Source of the DNA: Brevipalpus yothersi | Lineage: Eukaryota; Arthropoda; Arachnida; Trombidiformes; Tenuipalpidae | Direction: 5' to 3' | Length of the DNA: 64,000 bases | Assembly: GCA_003956705.1 (NCBI GenBank) | Contig: QZCP01000679.1 | Span: 124,001-188,000, forward strand | Shown: positions 25,435-36,644 of the stretch, piece by piece | Layout of the letters: every line of letters begins with the position of its first letter | Position numbering within the stretch: the first letter of the stretch is position 1 | The notes under the pieces: generated by a model | The model's database searches: none | Told to the model about the DNA's origin: nothing | What the model saw: the letters and a program-made list of their open reading frames with translations, nothing else | Position numbers and translations under genes: made by a program

Positions 25435-27289
25435 ATGTTTGACAAATCGGGCCAACCAATGTTTCTTCGTAGACTACCCTCACGTCGAAAATTTTTAATA
25501 TGGTTACAAATTTTTTGTCTCATCATGGTTGTATCTTACACTTTCCACAAAATTGGTGTCCTTGATCGAATAAGAGGTGACACAATTGGTGGTGAAGAGT
25601 ATGATTATCAATCGGCTGAAATAGCTGCTGTTACTCTCACACCATTTCCACCAGTATCATTACGAACTGTGATCAGTGAATTCAATGCCAATTGTATCGT
25701 CCATAACGAAGATATTCATGGACCATTGATGCCAAATGATCCAGTAATTGTGATACAAGTTCATAATCGTATCTACTATCTAAATCTCTTGATATCATCA
25801 CTAGCTAAAGTGAAAGGCATCGAGAAAGCTTTGATTATTTTTTCTCATGATATTTTCAATGAAGAGATTAATTCCCTCATTTCAAATGTTAAATTTTGTA
25901 AGGTAATGTGAATACACTATCTAGCATTCGATTTGATTTGATTCGAAAATTCTCTTCATCAATTCTCGAATTACTTATGAAAACTTTTCTCCTATTCAAT
26001 TGGACAGATTCTTCAAATCTTCTATCCATACTCATTGCAAGCACATCCCAACGAATTTCCTGGAAAAGATCCTTTGGATTGTCCAAGAAACATAGATAAG
26101 CAAAAGTATGTTCGAATTTTTTTCGATACCATTTGCAATTTTCGACTTTCTCATTTCTTCAACTTTTTCTACCTCACTGCAGAGCATTCGAGATTAAATG
26201 CAACAATGCAAATCATTCTGATTCGTATGGACATTACAGAGAAGCAATCTACTGTCAAACCAAGCATCACTGGTTTTGGAAGGTAAACAACTCATTATGT
26301 ATTATGTTTGAATAGAATCATCAGAGCGAGAAATGGAATAGGGTTGTGTATAGCTTTTGGTTGTTCATTGATCGTTCTCCTACAGACTCCATCCACCAAG
26401 TTATATTAGAAAGGAAATTCGATGCTAGAGTATTCATGAGGAGTTGATCAGATAATACTATTTCAACACATGAATGACTATGAATTCTATTCAATGAATA
26501 TCTCTTTAACGATCTTCTTTTTTATTTTCAGATGAATCATATTTTTGATAGGATTAACATTACCCGTAACCATGATAGTCATTTCATTTTTTTGGAAGAA
26601 GACCATTTTGCTGTACCTGATATGTTAAATGTTCTAGATTTAATGGAAGAATTTAAACAGAGGTAATGAAGACATTCGTCTATCAGTTAAAATTCTCTTT
26701 CTATTCTTTCAAATCATTTCCAGCAATTGCAAAGATTGTGATCTGATCACACTGGGTGCCTATCCAAAAACTGTTAATTATGCTGCTGATAGCAATAAAG
26801 TTGAGATCCGTGAATGGATATCAAGCCTTCATAATATGGGTATGGTTTTAGATCGTAAAGTTTGGCACAAAATACGAAAATGTGCTACCAAGTTTTGCCA
26901 ATATGACGATTATAATTGGGATTGGTCGTTAATGCATATCAGCCGTAACTGTTTGAACAAACCATTAATGGCCTTAACGATTGTTGCTCCCAGGTAATTT
27001 TCTTATTTCTCCACTTACTCTCTAACAATAATTGAATAACCTGTTCAATTGTATCCCCAGAGTTTTCCATATCGGTGAGTGTGGAGTTCATCATAAGAGT
27101 CGTGATTGTTTCAAGAACAAGCTGGTTGAGAAAATTGATGCAGTTGTTCAAAGATCCACCAGTTTTCTTTTTCCTAGTCAACTCAAAATCAGTACCTCTC
27201 GTAAGAAGAAATTTAAAATGTCCAAGCCAAATGGTGGCTGGGGTGATGTAAGAGATCATGCCTTGTGTCTTCATTTCACTCAGGCATGA
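25435..27289 (+). CDS. MGAT2: Alpha-1,6-mannosyl-glycoprotein 2-beta-N-acetylglucosaminyltransferase
   Basis: GnT-II is a Golgi type II membrane enzyme that adds GlcNAc in beta-1,2 linkage to the alpha-1,6 arm of the N-glycan core, opening the route to complex glycans. Exons are 25435-25902, 26008-26105, 26183-26282, 26532-26662, 26724-26993 and 27061-27289 (431 residues; human 447). A short cytosolic N-terminus with basic residues is followed by one membrane anchor (FLIWLQIFCLIMVVSYTF). The catalytic domain shows VIQVHNR, then FIFLEEDHFAVPDML with the acidic metal-binding EEDH. It continues with LITLGAY, FCQYDDYNWDWSL, VFHIGECGVHHK and NGGWGDVRDHALC near the C-terminus. All junction phases fit. 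Confidence 0.96.
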
Positions 27290-28084
27290 TTTTGCAATCG
27301 ATGTTTATTTTCGAATACATCTAGTCATCAGCCTAAAGAAAATTAGCCATCTTTCTAATTATTTTGATCAATCTCCTTCAAGAAAGAAGAGTTCTTCTGG
27401 AAACAATCAAATACAGTGTGTTTTTTCGGTGAGAATAGCGGCTAGTCAGTTTTCTGAATATTGTAACCACTCTTCCTTTAACTGTTCCCATAACTGTTCA
27501 AAAACTAACCTTCCATCTGAGAGCTGCGATACTTTGCTAAATCAATTTTTATGCCTTGTCAATCAATGTTTGACCAAAAGTCTCTAGTTAGAGTGAAAAC
27601 TTCCACTCATCTTTATTGCCATGATTCGATTAAACTTTGTTCTTACCAATTTATAAGACTTTTCAAAGTCTATAAAACCTCGGGAAAATCTGGGTTGATA
27701 ACAACATCCTTAAAATAGTTCGATCACTTCAACCGAATGCCTTCATTTCGTCATTTTATACGAGATGAAATAATTGCCAGCGAAGATAGAGCCTTTCAAT
27801 CTCAAAATTTCGCACCAAGTTCGCATGCAGGTTGACTTTCTTGAGGATAGCTTATCATTATTCCAACTCCTCTCTCGTGTTTCAATAATATCATCGTGAG
27901 GAGACTGAATTGAAAGTGGTCTAGAAAAAATTCCGAATAAGAGTTATTGAGAGTCAAATGATTTTGTTGAGACTTACCTCAATATCAGAGAGATGAAAGG
28001 TGTATCCGAAAGCGGTGAGAAATTGAAATTTTCTTCCATTTGAAACAAAGATCCAGTGAAATGGACCATCTTAGAAATATACTC
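27290..28084. other. Convergent 3' intergenic region between MGAT2 and SMG1
   Basis: About 800 bp between the two converging genes. Frames such as 27258-27587 have no recognisable domain and overlap the MGAT2 3' UTR. No RNA gene is seen. Confidence 0.6.
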
Positions 28085-31000
28085 TCACACCCATGAGGTC
28101 CATCCTTCATACATAAGAGCTAGATTCTCAATCTTCATGGATTCTTCGATGACATAATCTACTTGTTCTGAGACACTACTTCTTTTCGCTGGATCAGGAT
28201 CTCTTCCATCCAGCTTCATTTTTACCCTTTTCCAAACGTTAGTGGCATAGGTGTTCCTTTCTAAGCCCATGTACGGTTTAGTTTGATCGAGTTCAGTTGA
28301 ATGATCTTTGCTCTCACTGCTAGTCTTGCTAGAGTTGACGGATAGAAGTGGCTTTCCATCGAAATCGGTCAAAGAAAACTTTCCATTCCTCAGATCATCG
28401 ATAGAGTCAACAAGATTCATTATTGCACTATAAAGAGGATCGACGAATGTTTGGATGGAAGTGACGCAATCTTTGGCCCGTTTGATGAAAACTTCTGCTT
28501 GATCTTTGGAAGTGAATTCATGATTTGAGAGGTGATTCAAATTCATTCCAAGTTCATAAAAAAATTCAAGTAGTTTCCTATGACATAGGTAGTATTGGCT
28601 GATTGGTCCGCTTAATTTGTTCTCTGATCCAAGGCTACGCTCTTCCAGCTTGGTCAATATCCTCACCGGTTGCCGAATTTCCATCAATAGAGAATCGTGT
28701 TTACCAATGGTTTCCTTGAGAGCAGTGATCTGAATAGAGAACAATTTAATGATGAAGATAGTTTCAACATTACGAACGAATTTATATGAGCCTACCTTTT
28801 CCTTCAAACAAGTCCAGGGATTATCCTCATCAGTGCTTCCACTCATAGGAATATCTTCAGAATTGCTTCCAACTTGGCTAAAGTTTGAATCATCCATGTC
28901 AATTAGATTGTTCCTGTCAATGAGTTCACTCAAGTCAGAAGATTCGAGCATCTTCAATCGAGCGTCAATCTCTGGCAGAAGTCGATGCAAATTTTGCTGA
29001 TTGCTTGCCCATTCTCCACGAGTTTCGATGGCCCTAATCTTTAGCATGATTTCAGCATTTTCCTTTTCAATCTGATACTTTGAAGCTAGCAATTCTTTGA
29101 AGGCATTTATTCGACCTCCACCGTAAATGGCCCCTGTGAAACCCTCCTCATGTCCTGGTGTCCAGTCAATCAGAGGATCATACAGAAATGCTTCAAGAAG
29201 CGTCAAAAGTGTTTCTCGTCCTTTGCGTAAGACTTGAAGAGCATGTTCACATGATATTCGGAAGGTACCTTCAACTCCGGTTAATCCAAAAGCAGACACA
29301 ATGTTTGGAGTAAGTCTGCATGGAACACGCTCTGGAACGTGCAAAGTTTTTCCCTTTTCAAAACAAATGTTGTAGTCAATATGGAATACTTCCCCTGTGG
29401 ATAAATCCACAAGAACGTTATCTAGATGTCGATCACCAAGTCCAATGATATATCCAATCATACACATGACTGCATTTGATCGGATGAAGGATTGTGTCAG
29501 ATGCCAGTATTCATGAGCATTGGAGGATGAACACCAGAGCTCCTTTGCAATTAGATCATTCGGAGTTTCTTTCATCAGATCTTGTAGAATTTCAACCAAA
29601 ACATTTTGCGGCCATTCACTACGTTGCATTGTGTTGATCCCCTTCTTAAGTAAGAGAGCATTGAATAATTCCGATGGCTTGAGCTCATGAGCAATGGGTC
29701 TAACAGGAGAATTCCGGTTGGATTGATTGGCTGCCTGTAATTGTTGTTGCTGGAATTTATTCTGTAGCCATCGTTTATAGAAACTATAAAGAGCTGAGCA
29801 TCCATCCACCCATTGAATCAGTCCAGATTTAGTGCCGAGAGGTGTGACTGAGTAATGGCGGGCTCTGAAAAGTGACTTTCCTTGTTTATCCGGATTTTTG
29901 GCAAACATACGATTGACAACTGAGAGGAAGTGCATAATTCTCTCATCCAAATGAAGATCTTCGTGTCCTTTGAAGAGGTAAGTGTGAGTCCGTCCATCAG
30001 ACCCTAGGAAAGCAATTTTCTTGGGCTTTGTCTTTGTGTGAAGGATTGTGATACTTTTATGAACTTTTTCTATTGTAACAAGGGTTCCATCACTGCTGAA
30101 ATTGAATCCAGGCATTGGGATGACGGTTTTATTGAGAGCAGCTAAAGTTGGGCTTATAGAAGACATTATCATCTGAGATCGGGCAGTATTGTAATGAGGA
30201 GCTCTTTCTCGAAGCTGCTGTAAAAGTGTTTGATATATTTGCAAGCTCTTGTTGGGATTGAATGGATCACATGGTTCTTTAAGTTCTTTGATAGTTGTAT
30301 CAATCAATTTAGCGAAATTATTCTGGAACCACTTTTCATGAGGCGTCTCAGGATTTTCGTTCGTTATCAATTGGGTTTGCTCAAGGATGAAAACTATTCG
30401 ACGAAGAAGGACTCGATGTTTTTCGGAAATTATTATTGACTGCTCATCCTTAGTCAAAGCTCTATTGTTGTAGACTTTTTCTATTTCTTTTTGAAGAACA
30501 GCCACTTGTTTCTTCATCTCAACCAGATGTCCCATCAAAGTTCCAATCCAAAGCTCATCCCAAAGAATGATGATACGTCTGTGTTCATGGATGAAGGTTT
30601 TTGTTTGAGCTATCAGCTCAGGATTCTGGCTGGCAAGAGTCTCAACAAGCGAAGCGAAACAATTTTGCATTAATGAGGTGTCCTGTTTCTTATCTTCGTC
30701 AGCATCTTCCTCCTCGAAACCAAGTACACTTAGATCATCTTCAAAGTTTTTGTTCTGATTCTCGATGATTTTATTACCAAAAAGGATATCTTCGCTATTT
30801 CCAGTGAACGAACCAGCCACTGCAGGGAAAACGATCAGATAAGGTGCATCTTGGCCGATACGACAGAGGAGCTCAGAAATACTATGTCTCACGTAGGGTT
30901 CAGGATGACCAAGTCGGGCAAAAAGTTGAAGTATTATGCTTTTCCAGGGCTTGGTAGGAGTCTTTGCCAAACCGATTTCAAGGATATCTCGAAGCTCAGG

Positions 31001-34000
31001 GGCATGCTTAACAATTAAACGCAAGAGCCTTAAGAGCGCAGTTATCATGTTTTCATCACAACCTTCTTCCCGGAGGTGTAAAAATTGAAAGTAGGCCTTG
31101 GCAGCAACTTTGTAAAAGTCAAATTGATTCTTTTGATTGAGTTTCTTTTCGGGAGAACTTTTGTTATCTTCTAAATCGACTAAGCGCTTACCCCATCTGT
31201 AGCACCAAGCACCGAGTGCAAACCAAGATTTTGACATTTGAGGACAATATTCAACTCCTATCTGTAGCAGTTTACTACAATTTATCTCACTAGGTTCGAA
31301 AGTTTCGGGGAGATATGGGATCTCAGTTCGATCCAAAAGTTGTTTGAGCGCAGCATGTTTGATGAGATCGATTTGAGTTAGATATTTTTGATCTGTCTGA
31401 GAGTATTTGACCAAATTTAGAAGAGTTTTGGACAAAATTTCTTGTGCGGGTAAATCTGGATTGGATTGGAGATCTGAAGAAATATGAGTAAGGCAAGATA
31501 GGATCGTCTCAACTGCTGCCTGAGTGTCTCCTACAGCATTGAGATGTTTGGCACCCTCGATGAAGAATCTGAAACATTCCGTTTTCTTGTCTTGAGACAG
31601 CAAATTTGTATCAGACTTCATGAACTCAGCAGATTTGAGATGAAAATTGGAGATATCAAAATCATTTGAGTCTATTTGTACTATTCCTGAGGACCTAGCA
31701 TATTCTGTCAGGAGAGACATTGAAAGTTTTAGATTTTGTTGCTTTCGGGCGGCCTTAGCTGCAGTTAATATTAGGCTTGTCAGTATGCCAGTTGAGGATG
31801 AATTGGTGACAAGTTGTGCTCGATCCAACATCTTGAGCCATTGAATGTCGTGTACCAATGATGCACAGTCAATTCGCTTAGGATCATATTGTAAATCAAA
31901 AGACCAAGGTGCCCATTTGATCGAGTTTCCAGTTTTTAACTGCAAAATATTATGAGCTATTTTATGAAGAGATGAGAATTGCTGATTCATTTCAGACGGT
32001 GAATACAAGAGAGATGTTGTCAAAACATTCGATGTAGTCTCATAGACATCTCTCAAACGCTTTTGAATAGTTTTCAAGTTCTTATCTCGAGATCCAATGA
32101 TCATGGATACCGTTGCGGTCAGATCGCTCTCACATTTGAAGTATATTCCGTTAACGTCCCATAGTAAGTTTCCTGAAGAATCATACTCTGGAACTCTTTT
32201 TCCATCGAGAGAATCCCAGCTCTTGAGATATGAGAGATCGGGGTCGGTTGAGAAGAAATTCTTTTTCTCAATATTTTTGGATTTGACTGTCTCATGATGC
32301 TCCAAAGAGCTTGACCATTGACCCAAACTTAATCGACATGCAAGAATTCGAGTCTCGATGAAATCTTTTACATCTTTGAGAGAAATGTCAGAGTCTTTTG
32401 ATCCCAAGACAGTGGAGCAATTTTGGTATTCGTGAAGAGCAGATTCATACCTGCCTTGAGCCTCATCGACCGCACATTTTATCCATAAATAACGAACGCC
32501 AAGTTTTTGTTTAGCCCATGTATAAATACCAGCAATTGCGTCGCTCGCTCGCAAGTTCATTAGAGCTTGTACAACCAACGTTAAGACAAACTCAATTTCA
32601 TGCAGCTGGGCTTTGTCAATCATCTCAGCCAAAATTTCTTGACCATGTCTCCATACTGATGCTGGATCACCAGACTTGAGGGCAATCATCATCAAAGATC
32701 GACGATTACGTTCCATCCATTCGATACAGGTACTCTTATTCTTCATAAAAAATACTTTTGCAGCTTTAGGAGTTGGATACAAGCGACTTGCATTACCTTC
32801 ATAGGCATTGTACATCAACTTGTCTAAATTTTCCATCAGCAAAAGCAACATTCTAGTCTGATAAAGTTCAATTTTTTGATTAGAGCGTCTACCTTTAGGA
32901 GGGGCTCTAAGTGATAGGACTCTATTGTTGATTGACGCTTCAATCCTTGTGAACGTTTCCTGAGCTTTACCGAGTGGAGTTCGAAGTTTGGTCTCGATAC
33001 AATATTGGATGGCCTGCCAGCAAGACCAGAAGGTAAGAATAGACTGATGGTAGTCAAAGATGTCTTGAACAATAGAATCTAAGATTCCAAGATCACCGAT
33101 AGAGTTTTTGTGAGAGTCGATGAATCTCGAAACATCCAACTGGTTACATGAACAAGAGTGGCATAGCCTTTGGAGCCATTTCTCATCTGCTATACTCTGA
33201 TTATCCAAAACGAATTGTAAGACAGTTCGAAAGCATGCTGGAGAGAAATATGAGCTAGGTTCACTTTTCATGAGAACTCTTTGAACCAGTTTGAAATCGT
33301 CCGGCAACAATATTTGGCTTCGATTGTGGCATATCTTGATATTTGAGGAAGTCGTAGGAAAACAATTGAGAGGTAAACAAGCGAGAAGCGATAGGAAGGC
33401 CTCCCTGACATGATGATCAACATGTCCGATATGAACAAGACAAGCTTGGAAATATAAATAATAGAGATCTGATTCAGGTAATTTCTCGATAGATTTGAAA
33501 AAAAATATACCAATCCTGCAGCTAAGAAGGCAAAGGTCAGGATCTTTGCTGAGAGTCAAATAGGCAGCGAACCTCAACGTTCTAGTGAAATCTGGACTAT
33601 GGACAAAACGAGGGAGATCCTGTTGACCACATTTCAATATATCATTGAACCACTCCAAGCACAAGAGAAGGAGCTCTTTCTTAGCTCCTCCAAGACTGAG
33701 CAGAGAGGATAGTAGTCGCAAAATTTTGGCAAAGTGTCCACTAGTTTGTGGAGTTATGGATGGAGTGAAAGTGAATCCAACGACATCACTGCTCACGCTG
33801 GTTGAAACTGGAGTCGTTTGAATAGGAGTTTGACTGTTCATTAGGCTACTAGTAGAGATGAAATGTTTATGCTGCTTGCAATGTGAATGAAGGATGTAGA
33901 CAATGCTGTATTGAACTTGACTGAAATCATCAGTGAGTTTTTTGTCCATTGGATTTAAATAATCGGTGAAAAGCTCGAAGAGGGTAGGTTTCAGCGCCCA

Positions 34001-35530
34001 CATACTGATAATCGAATTTTTTGCTGTAGCTATCTCAGTAAGCGAAACAAAAGAAGATTGTATGAGAATTATGGCTTGATGCTCTGAGATATCATCTGCT
34101 ATCAATGGTGAAGTAGGATCATCTTCATATTTGAGAGATAAATCATGTCCAGTCAGAACGATGTAGCTTCTCCTTATGTCATCGAGAAAACAACGATAAG
34201 CTTCTTCAAGAACTGGAACGTTCTTCAGGCTGAGAATGGTGTGATGCAATCCAATCAGAGAGGTTAAAATTTCTTTGGAAGGCATAAGACGCAATTGCTG
34301 AATATTTGAGTCAGAGCGTAGAATGTTGGTTATAAAATCAGGGGTCAAATTTGCACTCATAACTTTCACAAATTTGGTTAGCAGTCGAAGAAATGTGAGA
34401 ATATAGGCCTCGCTGACATTGTTGTTCAGCTTCAGGACTGAGTTTAGATAAGCAATCAGTTCGGTGTTGAATATGCTGACAGACTGAGTGTGACTTTTGG
34501 CTAATATGTCTAAGGTGAAAATAGCACACTCATTGGTGGATATCACTAAAGATTCGAACAAAGTGATTTGCATTGTGTTGTTTACCGCAACTAGAATAGT
34601 CTTCATTGCGTTGATGATGAAATCCCATGACATATTGTTATTACGATCGGGAGAAGCCAGGTCACCCAAGCTTTGCAGAACATTGATGAACACTCGAACT
34701 AGTGAGGCCATTTTGTTCAGAGTAAAACTTGAATCAAGTAGATCTTGTGATTTTTCATTAGTTTCGATCAAACGTTTGTAGAAGACCTCAAAGTCTTCCA
34801 AAAATTGACCCAAAAGATCCAAAGTGAAATCGAAATCATTGATCCAAAAATTGCTAAAAGATGTAAACGCTCCAGCCAGATATTGAGCTACGACAGGTGG
34901 CTGAGATGAGTCTAGATGCCATCCAATCAGAATGTCAACTATGTCACGAAAGTGTGGCTGTAAGGAAACAGGGTAATACTCAGCAGCTGCTAGAAAGACA
35001 TTGTTGATGGATAATAGGAGTTCACTAGTTTGAGCTTCTTCCAGAGCTTTTTTGACTTTTTTCATCAGACCCAGCATACATTCACCGAGTCCATCTTGAT
35101 TTTTTTCAAGAATTTTGACCAATGAGCTGAGAAGTACGATGCGTGTTTCATCGGGAACAGTTGAATAGTACAATTTGAATATCCAATTGAAAAGATCTTT
35201 GCAATTATAATTAAGCGTTGAGGCAAACACGGATAAACATATGATCAACTCTTCAATTATGTCGGGAAATAGCTTGGTCGTGAGTATACGAGCGAACACA
35301 CTCGTGACATCGTTTATAATTCGAGATGGCTTTTCGTTCACAATACGATTGAATGATTGTGTTTCAAAGAATCGTGATAGATCTTTCAAATACACCGGCC
35401 ATTGACGCTTCTCTCCGGAATCAAATTGCCCCAACAGTGATTGAAGATTGGCAAATGGATTACCAGAGCCACTGGATGGACCTCTCCGGTAGCCAGACCA
35501 AGCGTGTGATGGTGGACGATGGAGGGACAT
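28085..35530 (-). CDS. SMG1: SMG1 phosphatidylinositol 3-kinase-related protein kinase
   Basis: SMG1 phosphorylates UPF1 in nonsense-mediated mRNA decay. The gene is nearly intronless: exon 1 is 28796-35530 and exon 2 is 28085-28729, separated by a 66-bp intron that is in frame and stop-free (GTAGGC...TATTCAG). The product is about 2,459 residues, shorter than vertebrate SMG1 (about 3,660). The start ATG is at 35530 (MSLHRPPSHAW); the codon before it is TTG. The N-terminal two thirds is helical HEAT/FAT-type sequence. The kinase domain has the Lys-containing strand KPKKIAFLGSDGRTHTYLFK near residue 1835, the catalytic loop IIGLGDRHLDN near 2030 and HIDYN in place of DFG. It also has ERVPCRLTPNIVSAFGLTG. 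The C-terminus is a FATC ending LALMYEGWTSWV; the YEGWT-WV ending is specific to SMG1 among PIKKs and rules out TRRAP, ATM or mTOR. Confidence 0.96.
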   Translation of the reverse strand: MSLHRPPSHAWSGYRRGPSSGSGNPFANLQSLLGQFDSGEKRQWPVYLKDLSRFFETQSFNRIVNEKPSRIINDVTSVFARILTTKLFPDIIEELIICLSVFASTLNYNCKDLFNWIFKLYYSTVPDETRIVLLSSLVKILEKNQDGLGECMLGLMKKVKKALEEAQTSELLLSINNVFLAAAEYYPVSLQPHFRDIVDILIGWHLDSSQPPVVAQYLAGAFTSFSNFWINDFDFTLDLLGQFLEDFEVFYKRLIETNEKSQDLLDSSFTLNKMASLVRVFINVLQSLGDLASPDRNNNMSWDFIINAMKTILVAVNNTMQITLFESLVISTNECAIFTLDILAKSHTQSVSIFNTELIAYLNSVLKLNNNVSEAYILTFLRLLTKFVKVMSANLTPDFITNILRSDSNIQQLRLMPSKEILTSLIGLHHTILSLKNVPVLEEAYRCFLDDIRRSYIVLTGHDLSLKYEDDPTSPLIADDISEHQAIILIQSSFVSLTEIATAKNSIISMWALKPTLFELFTDYLNPMDKKLTDDFSQVQYSIVYILHSHCKQHKHFISTSSLMNSQTPIQTTPVSTSVSSDVVGFTFTPSITPQTSGHFAKILRLLSSLLSLGGAKKELLLLCLEWFNDILKCGQQDLPRFVHSPDFTRTLRFAAYLTLSKDPDLCLLSCRIGIFFFKSIEKLPESDLYYLYFQACLVHIGHVDHHVREAFLSLLACLPLNCFPTTSSNIKICHNRSQILLPDDFKLVQRVLMKSEPSSYFSPACFRTVLQFVLDNQSIADEKWLQRLCHSCSCNQLDVSRFIDSHKNSIGDLGILDSIVQDIFDYHQSILTFWSCWQAIQYCIETKLRTPLGKAQETFTRIEASINNRVLSLRAPPKGRRSNQKIELYQTRMLLLLMENLDKLMYNAYEGNASRLYPTPKAAKVFFMKNKSTCIEWMERNRRSLMMIALKSGDPASVWRHGQEILAEMIDKAQLHEIEFVLTLVVQALMNLRASDAIAGIYTWAKQKLGVRYLWIKCAVDEAQGRYESALHEYQNCSTVLGSKDSDISLKDVKDFIETRILACRLSLGQWSSSLEHHETVKSKNIEKKNFFSTDPDLSYLKSWDSLDGKRVPEYDSSGNLLWDVNGIYFKCESDLTATVSMIIGSRDKNLKTIQKRLRDVYETTSNVLTTSLLYSPSEMNQQFSSLHKIAHNILQLKTGNSIKWAPWSFDLQYDPKRIDCASLVHDIQWLKMLDRAQLVTNSSSTGILTSLILTAAKAARKQQNLKLSMSLLTEYARSSGIVQIDSNDFDISNFHLKSAEFMKSDTNLLSQDKKTECFRFFIEGAKHLNAVGDTQAAVETILSCLTHISSDLQSNPDLPAQEILSKTLLNLVKYSQTDQKYLTQIDLIKHAALKQLLDRTEIPYLPETFEPSEINCSKLLQIGVEYCPQMSKSWFALGAWCYRWGKRLVDLEDNKSSPEKKLNQKNQFDFYKVAAKAYFQFLHLREEGCDENMITALLRLLRLIVKHAPELRDILEIGLAKTPTKPWKSIILQLFARLGHPEPYVRHSISELLCRIGQDAPYLIVFPAVAGSFTGNSEDILFGNKIIENQNKNFEDDLSVLGFEEEDADEDKKQDTSLMQNCFASLVETLASQNPELIAQTKTFIHEHRRIIILWDELWIGTLMGHLVEMKKQVAVLQKEIEKVYNNRALTKDEQSIIISEKHRVLLRRIVFILEQTQLITNENPETPHEKWFQNNFAKLIDTTIKELKEPCDPFNPNKSLQIYQTLLQQLRERAPHYNTARSQMIMSSISPTLAALNKTVIPMPGFNFSSDGTLVTIEKVHKSITILHTKTKPKKIAFLGSDGRTHTYLFKGHEDLHLDERIMHFLSVVNRMFAKNPDKQGKSLFRARHYSVTPLGTKSGLIQWVDGCSALYSFYKRWLQNKFQQQQLQAANQSNRNSPVRPIAHELKPSELFNALLLKKGINTMQRSEWPQNVLVEILQDLMKETPNDLIAKELWCSSSNAHEYWHLTQSFIRSNAVMCMIGYIIGLGDRHLDNVLVDLSTGEVFHIDYNICFEKGKTLHVPERVPCRLTPNIVSAFGLTGVEGTFRISCEHALQVLRKGRETLLTLLEAFLYDPLIDWTPGHEEGFTGAIYGGGRINAFKELLASKYQIEKENAEIMLKIRAIETRGEWASNQQNLHRLLPEIDARLKMLESSDLSELIDRNNLIDMDDSNFSQVGSNSEDIPMSGSTDEDNPWTCLKEKVGSYKFVRNVETIFIIKLFSIQITALKETIGKHDSLLMEIRQPVRILTKLEERSLGSENKLSGPISQYYLCHRKLLEFFYELGMNLNHLSNHEFTSKDQAEVFIKRAKDCVTSIQTFVDPLYSAIMNLVDSIDDLRNGKFSLTDFDGKPLLSVNSSKTSSESKDHSTELDQTKPYMGLERNTYATNVWKRVKMKLDGRDPDPAKRSSVSEQVDYVIEESMKIENLALMYEGWTSWV

Positions 35531-36644
35531 CAATCAAACGATAATTTTGGCCAAACATACACACACATGGAGAGAAATGAATAGAACCCAAAACATACAC
35601 ACAAATCATGAGAAGAAGGAAACGAGAAAGAAAAACAAGACACGTTGTCCAAACGGGACACGACTAGTTAACTGTCCTCAAGTTAACATTATTCAATTGA
35701 TACCATGATTTGTTAATCACAATCTATACTCCAATTAATTTTCATTTAGTCCGTGAGAATATATATATTAAATCGATATAAAGTTTATCAACATGACACT
35801 GTTTACACTTTCAACTGTATTGAAAATCAAACACACACAACATCAACATCACAACACTTGAGACTGCTTTTTTTGGCGCGAGCGCGCTTTAAGTTTGAAT
35901 CTTTTTTTCCAACCAAGAAACGGAAATAATCTTGAATTATAAATTTTTGCTCCTTTCAGGTTGTGAATTCTTTTTTTCGGTTGGATTCGATTCTATCTCA
36001 TTTCATCAAATAAATTTTAGCGATTTGAGCTCCCATAAGATGAACCATAGATTGAAGGTTTGGGCAAATGGGCAGCTTCTGCGATGATTCTTCAGCCATG
36101 TTTATAGATCGCAGCAAATTCATCTCCTTTGGCCCGCTCGTTTTATCATAGAAACTAAGCCTCACTCCTCACTCCTCACTTTTGTCCAACTTCACTGAAT
36201 ATGAGAAGAATAGTGTGAGCAAAACGTTTATATTAATTTTTCATGATTAAACAAGTTGGTCTAGAGACATACATTATGCTGTGGCCTGTATTACTTGTGC
36301 ATATGTATGAAGAATCGGACCGGAAGTTGTCCATATCTTCATGTCTAGTGGATTTTGATCAATGATCTTATTTCGCATTCGTGAAACCTAAATTTCTACA
36401 TTTTTTGATAAAATAGTCTAATAAGGTTCAAAATACTCAACAAAAATGTTCGTTTTTTGTTTTATTCATTGAAGATGAAAACGAAAATCTTCCAGTGGTG
36501 TGAGATATCTGAGTATATTTGATTAATTGAGTGTAAGTGTTTGATTAGTTCATGGTAAATTATGAAATTTTCTTTAACTATGATAAAGATTGCATCCAAA
36601 TTGAGGTATTCATTGAGAATTCGAATTCTTGATAGAAAAGTATT
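35531..36644. other. SMG1 upstream region, no gene seen
   Basis: AT-rich flank with CA-rich tracts, one short GC-rich island (GGCGCGAGCGCGC at 35875-35887), and the 3' flank of the small secreted gene at 36645. No coding sequence is recognised. Confidence 0.6.
35872..35887 (+). promoter_or_regulatory. E2F-like site and CG palindrome upstream of SMG1
   Basis: TTTGGCGC matches the E2F consensus TTTSSCGC and runs into a GCGCGAGCGCGC element, about 345 bp upstream of the SMG1 ATG in otherwise AT-rich DNA. The regulatory role is inferred. Confidence 0.35.

Noticed and set aside
28085..35530. Large PIKK first considered as TRRAP or another PIKK
   Set aside because: It has an intact catalytic loop (GDRHLDN), which TRRAP lacks, and the FATC ending YEGWTSWV is specific to SMG1.
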